NCBI GenBank assembly: GCA_003524705.1
Contig: DQGV01000357.1
Location: 1-13,869 of the forward strand
DNA from: Anaerolineae bacterium
GTDB taxonomy: Bacteria > Chloroflexota > Anaerolineae > Anaerolineales > Villigracilaceae
DNA length: 13,869 nucleotides
Direction: 5' to 3'
Shown: positions 7,637 to 13,477 of the stretch, piece after piece
How the letters are laid out: every line of letters begins with the position of its first letter
Position numbering within the stretch: the stretch's first letter is position 1
The notes under the pieces: generated by a model
The model's input: only the letters and a program-made list of their open reading frames with translations
The model's database searches: none
What the model was told of the DNA's origin: nothing
Position numbers and translations under genes: made by a program

Positions 7637-8470
7637 TTACCCCAAAACAAAATTATCAATCAAACGAGTCTTACCAATGAATACAGCCATTGAAAGCAAA
7701 GCTTTCTTTTCAATTACGGTTAATTCCTCGAGAGAGTCATAATCAGCACAAGAGACATATTGCACGTTTACCAACGGCTCGCTTGCTAAAACTTCTTTCA
7801 TCTTCGCTCTTAGTTTTTCGGCATCACGCTCGCCAGCCTCGTATAATTTTTTTGCTTCACTCAACGAACGAAACAAAACTGTCGCGGCTTTTCGTTCGGC
7901 TTCATTTAAATATTTATTACGGCTAGACATTGCCAAGCCATCATCTTCTCTCAAAGTCGGGCAAACTACAATTTCAATTGGGAAGTTCAAATCCGCCGTC
8001 ATGCGCCGAATTACAGCCACTTGTTGGGCATCTTTTTGTCCAAAATAGGCTTTGTGTGGTTGTGTGGCGTTGAATAATTTGGATACAACCGTCGTTACCC
8101 CTTTGAAGTGACCGGGTCTCCTTGCGCCTTCAAGAGGATTCGTCAACGCTTCGACCTCAACCCAAGTCTGGTAGCCGGGTGGATACATTGTCTCAGCCGA
8201 TGGATTCCAAACGATGTCTACGCCTAAAGGCTTGAGTAGTTCCAAGTCTCTCTCTAAGTCTCGAGGATATTTGGAGAGGTCTTCGTTTGCTCCAAACTGC
8301 GTCGGGTTGACGAAGATAGTGACGATAACATGGTCGTTTTCTTCTTTTGCTCTTGAAACAAGAGAGAGATGCCCGGGGTGTAAGTATCCCATTGTAGGTA
8401 CAAGACCAACTTTCCCCGTAAGAGAGAGGCGTTTTGTTCTTAGGTCAAGAAGGGAAGAGAGGAGGTTCAT
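7637..8470 (-). CDS. panC: Pantothenate synthetase (pantoate-beta-alanine ligase)
   Basis: Catalyses ATP-dependent condensation of pantoate and beta-alanine to pantothenate, the last step before coenzyme A synthesis; cytoplasmic. At 277 aa it has the normal family length. Visible signatures are VPTMGYLHPGH (24-34) with the HIGH-type HPGH, FVNPTQFGANEDLSKYPR (53-70), GHFKGVTTVVSKLFN (120-134), YFGQKDAQQ (142-150) and MSSRN (181-185), the KMSKS-like element. I prefer the ATG at 8470; a TTG at 8482 in the same frame would add four residues and is only about 3 nt from AAGGA, so the exact start is open. No panB or panD lies nearby. A possible - strand -10 TATAAT is at 8536-8541 without a clear -35. 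Confidence 0.93.
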   Translation of the reverse strand: MNLLSSLLDLRTKRLSLTGKVGLVPTMGYLHPGHLSLVSRAKEENDHVIVTIFVNPTQFGANEDLSKYPRDLERDLELLKPLGVDIVWNPSAETMYPPGYQTWVEVEALTNPLEGARRPGHFKGVTTVVSKLFNATQPHKAYFGQKDAQQVAVIRRMTADLNFPIEIVVCPTLREDDGLAMSSRNKYLNEAERKAATVLFRSLSEAKKLYEAGERDAEKLRAKMKEVLASEPLVNVQYVSCADYDSLEELTVIEKKALLSMAVFIGKTRLIDNFVLG

Positions 8471-8498
8471 TTGTCTATACAATATCCTTTTTGAGGGC

Positions 8499-8527
8499 TT
8501 GACAGGCTAGAAATTTTGTTCTACACT
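8499..8527 (+). promoter_or_regulatory. Sigma70-type promoter for the 67-aa gene
   Basis: A consensus -35 TTGACA (8499-8504) is followed after exactly 17 nt by TACACT (8522-8527). Transcription would start near 8534, about 23 nt before the start codon. It overlaps the divergent panC leader, whose own possible -10 (8536-8541, - strand) lies inside the + strand transcript, so the two promoters may interfere. Confidence 0.6.
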
Positions 8528-8556
8528 CTTATTACATTATACAAAAGGAGACTCAA

Positions 8557-8760
8557 ATGGCTTACGCACACACTAACTCAAAAGGTACTACCTACTATTT
8601 ACATTCCAATGGCAAGATGTTTTTCTTCTCAAAGGAAGTAAAAGCGGGCGCACTCGACGCCGTACCTGCTGGCTACAACGTAGTCGAAATGAAGACAGGT
8701 ATGCTCGTTTTGAAGAAAATTCAAGCAGAAACTCCAAAACCTGCTGAATCTAATTCATAA
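8557..8760 (+). CDS. Conserved small protein (67 aa), function unknown
   Basis: A 67-aa soluble protein with no signal peptide or membrane segment. It opens with AYAHTNSKGTTYYLHSN, an aromatic/polar strand pair, then MFFFSKEVKAG, PAGYNVVEMKTG and LVLKK, ending in a disordered KPAESNS tail. The pattern (YYLH ... FFSK ... GALDAVPAGYxVVExxTG ... LKK) resembles a family of small conserved uncharacterised proteins that I recall from bacteria and archaea; no function can be assigned. AAGGAG (8545-8550) with a 6-nt spacer and the consensus-like promoter upstream suggest strong expression. Its leader bases AAAAGGAGACT recur before the short ORF ahead of ssb. A hairpin follows the stop. Confidence 0.75.
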   Translation: MAYAHTNSKGTTYYLHSNGKMFFFSKEVKAGALDAVPAGYNVVEMKTGMLVLKKIQAETPKPAESNS

Positions 8761-8777
8761 AGTATAACTTGGTAATT

Positions 8778-8805
8778 TGGAGTTAGCCAGTTTGCTGGCA
8801 CTCCA
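8778..8805 (+). terminator. Hairpin downstream of the 67-aa gene
   Basis: TGGAGT (8778-8783) pairs with ACTCCA (8800-8805) and GCCAG (8786-8790) with CTGGC (8795-8799) around a TTTG loop, with a two-base bulge. No uninterrupted T-run follows; TATATTGTTCTTTT begins a few bases later. It is a weak terminator or an mRNA-stabilising hairpin that allows read-through into ssb. Confidence 0.55.
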
Positions 8806-8845
8806 CACATATATTGTTCTTTTAGATTAAAAAAGGAGACTAATT

Positions 8846-8908
8846 ATGACACGTACACAAGCATCTAAAAGTTATGAAATGAAAGGGGTGCTCTCATGCC
8901 AACTCTAA
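8846..8908 (+). CDS. 20-codon upstream ORF overlapping the ssb start
   Basis: An ATG at 8846 preceded by AAGGAGA (8833-8839) at a 6-nt spacing opens a 20-codon frame beginning MTRTQASKSYEMKG and ending TAA at 8906-8908. It overlaps the first 13 nt of ssb in another frame (+2), so it is not an ssb extension. Its Shine-Dalgarno is better than that of ssb. The peptide shows no run of rare or identical codons typical of amino-acid attenuators. It may translationally couple or limit ssb expression; alternatively it is chance. It is supported by the ribosome-binding site and position only. Confidence 0.45.
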   Translation: MTRTQASKSYEMKGVLSCQL

Positions 8909-9279
8909 ACCGCGTACAATTGATTGGGCGTTTGGGGAAGGACCCTGAGAGCAAGTTCACTCCCACTGGCAAGAAGGTCTGCCACTTTAGCCTTGCAGTG
9001 AGTAATCGCTGGAAAGATAAAAGCGGTGAGACCAAAGAAGTTACCGAATGGGTCAACATTGAGGCTTGGGGGCGGCTCGGAGAAGTTTGTCAGGAATATC
9101 TTAAAAAGGGAAGTTTGGTTTTTGTAGAAGGTCGTTTGAAGACCGATAAATACGAATCCAATGGCGAGACGAAGTATTTTACAAAAGTCGTTGCGCAAAC
9201 CCTGCAATTCTTAGATAAGCGAGAAAAAGAAGAGCCGATGATGGTGGAAGAAGACCCCGGTGATTATGATGTGGAATAG
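8896..9279 (+). CDS. ssb: Single-stranded DNA-binding protein
   Basis: A 127-aa bacterial SSB that coats single-stranded DNA in replication, repair and recombination. The OB fold spans residues 1-107: it starts TLNRVQLIGRLGKDPE, then FSLAVSNRW, TEWVNIEAWGRLGE, YLKKGSLVFVEGRLKTDKY and FTKVVAQTLQFLD. The tail after the OB fold is only about 20 residues, acidic, and ends DPGDYDVE rather than the usual D-D-D-I-P-F tip that recruits partner proteins. The ATG at 8896 has AAAGGGG about 8 nt upstream inside the short upstream ORF. A strong terminator follows. A second, full-tailed SSB elsewhere in the genome would be expected if this one is accessory. Confidence 0.92.
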   Translation: MPTLNRVQLIGRLGKDPESKFTPTGKKVCHFSLAVSNRWKDKSGETKEVTEWVNIEAWGRLGEVCQEYLKKGSLVFVEGRLKTDKYESNGETKYFTKVVAQTLQFLDKREKEEPMMVEEDPGDYDVE

Positions 9280-9286
9280 TGGGTGT

Positions 9287-9341
9287 GAAGAGTAAAAATT
9301 GAATAGAAAAAGAGCATCCGTTATGGATGCTCTTTTGTTTT
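9287..9341. repeat. Flanking repeat copy A of the sigma/ABC module
   Basis: GAAGAGTAAAAATTGAATA (9287-9305), followed by the ssb hairpin and a T-run, matches copy B (13242-13260) at 18 of 19 bases; copy B likewise leads into a hairpin with a GATG-type arm and TTTTTGTTT. The two lie in the same orientation on either side of the five-gene operon. Confidence 0.6.
9308..9336. terminator. Bidirectional terminator of ssb and the ABC operon
   Basis: AAAAGAGCATCC (9308-9319) and GGATGCTCTTTT (9325-9336) form a perfect 12-bp stem with a GTTAT loop, followed by GTTTT. Read on the other strand it ends the ABC ATPase gene, whose stop is at 9340-9342. Confidence 0.9.
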
Positions 9342-10239
9342 AAGCTACTTCTACCATTTGATTTGATTGTTTCATTAACCATACATAGCCATCTTCTAAA
9401 CCGGGTTGGGCAGGTTGTGCATTTGCATAATCTTTTGCGTTTGAACCCACCAAACGATATTGTGTGCCTTCTGCAAGATGAAGCATGGAAACAACTGTTA
9501 AATCGTGATTTGGTTTTTCCATGCCTTGCATGGTTAAAGTCCAGACATGATGTTCAGCGGCTTTGGTTAATTCGGTTGGACTTCCGCGAAATAAAATCTG
9601 ACCTTTGGCTAGGATTGCTAGGTCACGACAGGTTTGACCAATATCTTCAACAATATGTGTGGATAATAAAACGACTCTATCGGTTGCGAGGTTTACTAGC
9701 AAGTTACGAAAACGGATTCTTTCTTCAGGGTCTAAGCCTGCTGTTGGTTCATCCACAATAAGTAATTTCGGATTATTTACTAAAGCTTGTGCAATGCCAA
9801 CGCGGCGTTTCATGCCACCAGAAAAACCTTTGATTTTGCGATTCGATTCTTTTGCTAGCCCAACCATCTCCAACACTTCATGTACACGTTGATTGCGCTT
9901 ACGCGAATCATCTAAACCTTTGAGAATCGCCATGTAATCTACAAACTGTATAGCAGTGAGTTCGGTATACATGCCTAATTCTTGAGGCAAATATCCAAGC
10001 ATACTTTTGATTTGATGCTTGCCAGATTCAGCATTTAAGTCAAAGCCATTGATTTTCACAAAACCACTGCTAGGGTTAACGATGCCAGCCAAAATGCGCA
10101 TGAAGGTTGTTTTGCCCGCTCCGTTTGGACCCAACAAACCAAACATGCCAGAATTGATTCTTAAATCTATGCCATTTAATGCGTTAATGGTTTTGTTTCC
10201 AACTCCATAAGTTTTTGTAAGACCTTTTATTTCAATCAT
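9340..10239 (-). CDS. ABC transporter ATP-binding protein (ABC-2 exporter type)
   Basis: A 299-aa cytoplasmic ATPase that should energise the permeases encoded just upstream in the operon. All nucleotide-binding motifs are intact: Walker A GPNGAGKT (37-44), Q-loop Gln86 in YLPQE, signature SGGMKRR (140-146), Walker B LLIVDEPTAGLDP (159-171) and switch His195 in STHIVED. The C-terminal ~75 residues form the extra domain common in ABC-2-type export ATPases. The start is the ATG at 10239 with AAAGGAA 6 nt upstream; the open frame continues upstream to 10464 but that part overlaps the previous permease gene and is not coding. The gap to that gene is 13 nt. It is the last gene of the operon, ended by the 12-bp-stem terminator. 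Substrate unknown. Confidence 0.92.
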   Translation of the reverse strand: MIEIKGLTKTYGVGNKTINALNGIDLRINSGMFGLLGPNGAGKTTFMRILAGIVNPSSGFVKINGFDLNAESGKHQIKSMLGYLPQELGMYTELTAIQFVDYMAILKGLDDSRKRNQRVHEVLEMVGLAKESNRKIKGFSGGMKRRVGIAQALVNNPKLLIVDEPTAGLDPEERIRFRNLLVNLATDRVVLLSTHIVEDIGQTCRDLAILAKGQILFRGSPTELTKAAEHHVWTLTMQGMEKPNHDLTVVSMLHLAEGTQYRLVGSNAKDYANAQPAQPGLEDGYVWLMKQSNQMVEVA

Positions 10240-10252
10240 TGTAAATTCCTTT

Positions 10253-10915
10253 CTAGATGTATCTTTCTTGTCTATGGAGTAATATCCATGAGCATAAAAA
10301 GAAAATGAGGGAAAGAGCAAAGAGTGCAATTTGATTTGTGTGTAAGTCTGGATGTTCGGGATTTGTGATTCCCATGAAGATATAAAAATATTTCCAGTTA
10401 TTAATCGCCATGCCATCGCGGATGATGATTTGGATAATCCACACAATACCAACGAAAAAAGCACCTATCATTGTTTGTGCTCCTACAATAGAGCCGAATG
10501 TGCCGAGTGCAATTAATGTAATCGTGGGAATAACCCAAGCAAGGTGTAAATCAAACACAGTGCCGATAGAAGAAAAATCTACGTCAATATTTTTTGCAAA
10601 GATATAAAAACTAAAGGCACATACGGCTTGAATAAAAAATATCATCAAGGTGCGTTCGATGATGATTTGTGCGGCTCGAATCGGTGTAGCAAAACGCAAT
10701 TCCAAAGCGGGGTCATCTAAAATGGCATACGCCGCCATTACCCCGCCGATGAGTGGAACTGCTGTTCCTAAATAGGCAAGTGACATATCTGTTGATTGCG
10801 AAGGTTCATTGATAATTAAGATGACGATGACAAATAACATCCAAAATGCAATCGGGAACCAAAGTTGGTCAAGGCGATAGGTCAATAATGTATATTTGAG
10901 TGAAAAATGTTTCAT
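10253..10915 (-). CDS. ABC-2-type permease subunit
   Basis: A 220-aa integral membrane protein with about six hydrophobic segments (roughly 20-36, 46-65, 88-106, 123-145, 148-165 and 195-212). After the second segment lies LDDPALELRFATPIRAAQII (about 66-85), a motif also present in the other two permeases of this operon. It should form part of the membrane channel of the transporter powered by the downstream ATPase. Its ATG at 10913-10915 follows the previous stop (TAG) by 8 nt; the ribosome-binding AGGAAA overlaps that stop codon, pointing to translational coupling. It is shorter than a typical ABC-2 permease and probably pairs with the neighbouring permeases. Function beyond export or membrane transport is not readable. 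Confidence 0.82.
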   Translation of the reverse strand: MKHFSLKYTLLTYRLDQLWFPIAFWMLFVIVILIINEPSQSTDMSLAYLGTAVPLIGGVMAAYAILDDPALELRFATPIRAAQIIIERTLMIFFIQAVCAFSFYIFAKNIDVDFSSIGTVFDLHLAWVIPTITLIALGTFGSIVGAQTMIGAFFVGIVWIIQIIIRDGMAINNWKYFYIFMGITNPEHPDLHTNQIALFALSLIFFLCSWILLHRQERYI

Positions 10916-10923
10916 CAGATTTC

Positions 10924-11697
10924 CTATGCACGGCGGGCTTGATGTTCTAAATAAAATTTCAGGGTAAGAATCACGGCGAGGATCGAAAGACCAAGTGTCA
11001 TTAAGCTAAGAGTCGCATCGGTTGAAGTGTATAGAGGAGTCGAGCCAGCGAATCCGCCAAAAAAACCATCTAATACCAACATTCCGCCGGGGGTGAGATA
11101 TGTTCCACTTAATGTTGGGAACTCCTCGCGGTTGAGATAATTTCCCCAAAACCAGTAACCTGTAAAAAGAATTTGATAGACTCGCAAAGGCATAATCAGT
11201 GGGCAAGCCAATGAAAAGGCTGTCACGAATGCAATCGCTGGTAATGTCATGCTGAAAAATGCAAGCGTCATTGTGTATAACAATGAAAGCGGAGCTGTGC
11301 CTTGCAGAATTAATACACTCGTAATGATTAAAATCCAAACCAGAATCGGGAGTAGAAATGCGAAAGTCACTCCGAAATATTTTGCAAGAATGTAAACCAT
11401 CACGCGCAATGGCGTACTTAATTGCAACTCACGCACACCCAAACGAAAATCTCTTTGCATACGGTCTGCGGCAAGAATGCCCGCCGCCACAGGTAAAAAT
11501 AAATTAAATGTAAAACCCATGCGCCCGGCAAATTGCAAAACATCATTTTCTGTAAGCACAATTTTTGAAGCTGTTGGTGATTGCCAAAAAACAGAGAATG
11601 TATAGAACACAAACAAAAGACCATACGCAATCCATAAGCCTGGGCGACGAATTGACATATTGAACTCATGGCATAAGACACCGAAAAAACGAAACAT
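10924..11697 (-). CDS. ABC-2-type permease subunit
   Basis: A 257-aa membrane protein with about six hydrophobic segments, starting MFRFFGVLCHEFNMSIRRPG, the usual amphipathic entry of ABC-2 permeases, followed by LWIAYGLLFVFYTF. The motif VRELQLSTPLR (88-98) after the second membrane segment matches the loop motif of its two neighbours. I placed the start at the ATG 11697 because GGAGG lies 4 nt upstream; the frame stays open to 11772 but that would overlap the previous gene. The gap to the upstream fusion gene is 16 nt. The Gly/Thr-rich loop near 195-225 is probably extracytoplasmic. Substrate unknown. Confidence 0.82.
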   Translation of the reverse strand: MFRFFGVLCHEFNMSIRRPGLWIAYGLLFVFYTFSVFWQSPTASKIVLTENDVLQFAGRMGFTFNLFLPVAAGILAADRMQRDFRLGVRELQLSTPLRVMVYILAKYFGVTFAFLLPILVWILIITSVLILQGTAPLSLLYTMTLAFFSMTLPAIAFVTAFSLACPLIMPLRVYQILFTGYWFWGNYLNREEFPTLSGTYLTPGGMLVLDGFFGGFAGSTPLYTSTDATLSLMTLGLSILAVILTLKFYLEHQARRA

Positions 11698-11713
11698 TAT
11701 TCCTCCAATTTTT

Positions 11714-12583
11714 TTATAACGTGCCAGATTTACGCCACAATACCTGTGGTTGATTCGCAGACCATAAAGCAAAGCCCATCAATACAAAAGCGAGCACAAA
11801 CATCAAGTTTGGGTTTTGCCAAAATTGAGCAATGGTATTCATCCATGCAACTGATGAGCCAAACCATTCAGCCATCACTTTCATTGGAATATATTGAGAA
11901 GCCCACAATGTATATGAAATGAATAAGGCATTACCGGTGCCAATCCATAAGGAAAGCAGAAGCGCAAAAGCGGATAAGAAAAGCATAGGAGCCGCCCAAC
12001 CTAAGACCACTTCAAAAAGTAACTGTGGTGGCACGATGAATAACAAAATCATCCCAGCCCCACCTGCTAATAAAAAGTTATAACCAGAAACCAATGTGAG
12101 GCGTGCTAATAAAATTTTCCATGCAGAAGTTGGTGTTGAAAGAGTCAATTCAAGTGCTGAATCATGTTCACGACCATAAACAATCGAGACTGTTCCCGCG
12201 GCAATCATTGGCGCAAAGAAATACATTACATCAGCGCGATTTACTAAAATCGCCATTGTTACAAACATCATCATCAATACTGCTGAACCAAGCCATAATT
12301 CTTGATGAATTAACAAAAGTTGTGTGCGTAATAGTTGAATCATATTGCGAAATGCACGTGCCAATTTTGAAGGCTGATGAATCAATTCAAGTGAAGAATC
12401 TGCCAAATGAGCAGGAGCAAGTATGCGCGAGTCTGAAGCGATGATTTCATCAGCAACTATGTTCCACAATTTCAAATCCGCTTGGCAAGTATCACAATCT
12501 GCAAGATGTTTTTCAAAATTAACTTTTTCTTTTTCATCAAGTTGATTCGCGGCATATAAAATTAATTGTTCTTCGTGATTCAT
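11714..12583 (-). CDS. Zinc-finger anti-sigma domain fused to an ABC-2-type permease
   Basis: A 289-aa two-part protein. Residues 1-~60 are a ZAS-type anti-sigma domain: an acidic helix (LILYAANQLDEKEK) and the zinc motif H26-x3-C30-x2-C33 in HLADCDTC. Residues about 95-280 contain about six membrane segments with the permease loop motif ALELTLSTPTSAWKILLAR (143-161), the same motif as in the two downstream permeases, so the membrane part is a transporter subunit rather than the usual single anti-sigma helix. Its ATG overlaps the sigma gene stop (ATGA, 12580-12583) and AGGAG precedes by 5 nt, giving tight coupling to the sigma factor it presumably sequesters. Likely role: hold the ECF sigma factor at the membrane and release it according to transporter state. 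That mechanism is inference. Confidence 0.82.
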   Translation of the reverse strand: MNHEEQLILYAANQLDEKEKVNFEKHLADCDTCQADLKLWNIVADEIIASDSRILAPAHLADSSLELIHQPSKLARAFRNMIQLLRTQLLLIHQELWLGSAVLMMMFVTMAILVNRADVMYFFAPMIAAGTVSIVYGREHDSALELTLSTPTSAWKILLARLTLVSGYNFLLAGGAGMILLFIVPPQLLFEVVLGWAAPMLFLSAFALLLSLWIGTGNALFISYTLWASQYIPMKVMAEWFGSSVAWMNTIAQFWQNPNLMFVLAFVLMGFALWSANQPQVLWRKSGTL

Positions 12584-13179
12584 AAATTCTCCTGCGTGCG
12601 TGTTAGTACACCGCGCAAATGTGTGCGGGCATAACTCAAACGACTTTTTACAGTGCCGAGCGGAAGTTTCAATACTTGTGCAACTTCATTCAACGACAAG
12701 CCTTGATAAAAAACTAATTCCAACACCATGCGATGTTCTGATGAAAGACTTTGTAAGCCATCTTGAATCCATCGCTTCGTTTCTTGACTTTGAGCCTGTT
12801 CCTCCAGCGTTGGCTGATTCTCAGGGATGTTTTCTTGTGTTGTTTCATTCAGAGATTCTGTTTTGTTACGAATCATTTTTAATGCAGTGTGATGAACGAT
12901 TCCTAATAACCAAGTGATTAATCTACTTTCACCACGAAAACTTTTTGCGGTTTTCCAAACAGTGACTAATGTATGTTGAACAACATCTTCAGCAGTGGCA
13001 GGCTCGTTTGTGATTCGCAATGCGTACGCATACAACCGCTGACCATACTGCGCGTATAACTCACGCACAGCATCATCATCGTCTTGATTAATTCGCCGAA
13101 GCAAAAATAAATCTTTATCTCTTTCTGTCATTTGTTTCTGCGAGGTACGGCTCCATGTCAATTGATTTATAGTTTGCAT
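12580..13179 (-). CDS. ECF-type RNA polymerase sigma factor
   Basis: An RNA polymerase sigma factor of the sigma70 ECF class, 199 aa from the ATG at 13179. Region 2 is visible as LYAQYGQRLYAYALRITNEPATAEDVVQHTLVTVWK, continuing into FRGESRLITWLLGIVHHTALKMIR. A Gln/Glu-rich linker follows, then region 4, LSSEHRMVLELVFYQGLSLNEVAQVLKLPLGTVKSRLSYAR, with the helix-turn-helix GTVKSRL. The start is uncertain: no strong Shine-Dalgarno precedes ATG 13179 or ATG 13131 (184 aa, the more typical ECF N-terminus, MTERDKDLFLLRRI). A TTG at 13218 falls within a possible promoter and is unlikely. First gene of the operon; the anti-sigma gene overlaps its stop by 4 nt. It probably controls its own operon. Confidence 0.9.
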   Translation of the reverse strand: MQTINQLTWSRTSQKQMTERDKDLFLLRRINQDDDDAVRELYAQYGQRLYAYALRITNEPATAEDVVQHTLVTVWKTAKSFRGESRLITWLLGIVHHTALKMIRNKTESLNETTQENIPENQPTLEEQAQSQETKRWIQDGLQSLSSEHRMVLELVFYQGLSLNEVAQVLKLPLGTVKSRLSYARTHLRGVLTRTQENL

Positions 13180-13198
13180 TGTATCTGCTTCTCGATAG

Positions 13199-13228
13199 TA
13201 TGTACCGCAAGCAGGCAAAAAGGTTCAA
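13199..13228 (-). promoter_or_regulatory. Possible promoter of the sigma/ABC operon
   Basis: On the - strand TTGAAC (13223-13228) is followed after 18 nt by TACATA (13199-13204). The -35 contains GAAC, the core of many ECF -35 elements, and CGGTA lies close to the -10 position, so autoregulation is possible. Both boxes are imperfect; this is a weak prediction. Confidence 0.3.
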
Positions 13229-13241
13229 AATTCGTTTACGA

Positions 13242-13299
13242 GAAGAGTAAAAAGTGAATATAAAACACTCATCTGATATTGGATGAGTGCTTTTTGTTT
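13242..13299. repeat. Flanking repeat copy B with orphan hairpin
   Basis: GAAGAGTAAAAAGTGAATA (13242-13260) matches 9287-9305 at 18 of 19 bases. It is followed by CACTCATC (13266-13273) pairing with GATGAGTG (13282-13289) and then CTTTTTGTTT. On the + strand this has the form of an intrinsic terminator, but no + strand gene precedes it. On the - strand the stem is followed by TTTTATATT and lies in the leader region upstream of the sigma gene. Confidence 0.65.
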
Positions 13300-13397
13300 A
13301 ACAATATGTTTACATAGTATTCATTTATTCTTTTTTAAATTGAATTAAGATAAATATACGGTGATATGTCTAATCAAATACTTTAAGGAAAACCCAC

Positions 13398-13426
13398 TTG
13401 TTAACATGGTTAACATGAGGTATGAT
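13398..13426 (+). promoter_or_regulatory. Promoter with overlapping palindromic operator for the PhnD-like gene
   Basis: TTGTTA (13398-13403) and TATGAT (13421-13426) are spaced by 17 nt, a good sigma70-like pair. The perfect 7-3-7 palindrome TGTTAAC-ATG-GTTAACA (13399-13415) overlaps the -35 and spacer, where a dimeric repressor would block polymerase. The same bases also read as a tandem GTTAACATG (13400-13417). The rest of 13300-13397 is AT-rich with nothing recognisable. Confidence 0.55.
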
Positions 13427-13477
13427 TTGAAATGTCGTTGTTCGACCGTCAATCTATTTATAGCAAGAGGAGAAACT

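Noticed and set aside
9327..9761. + strand 144-codon frame antisense to the ABC ATPase
   Set aside because: It is the complement of a gene with intact ABC motifs and starts inside a terminator.
10240..10464. 75-residue N-terminal extension of the ABC ATPase frame
   Set aside because: It overlaps the upstream permease gene, lacks domain features, and a clear ribosome site with ATG at 10239 fits the ABC domain start.
11698..11772. 25-residue N-terminal extension of the 257-aa permease
   Set aside because: It overlaps the anti-sigma fusion gene; GGAGG directly precedes the ATG at 11697.
13400..13417. Tandem GTTAACATG as the start of a CRISPR or iteron array
   Set aside because: Only two 9-bp units without spacers; better explained as part of the operator-like palindrome.
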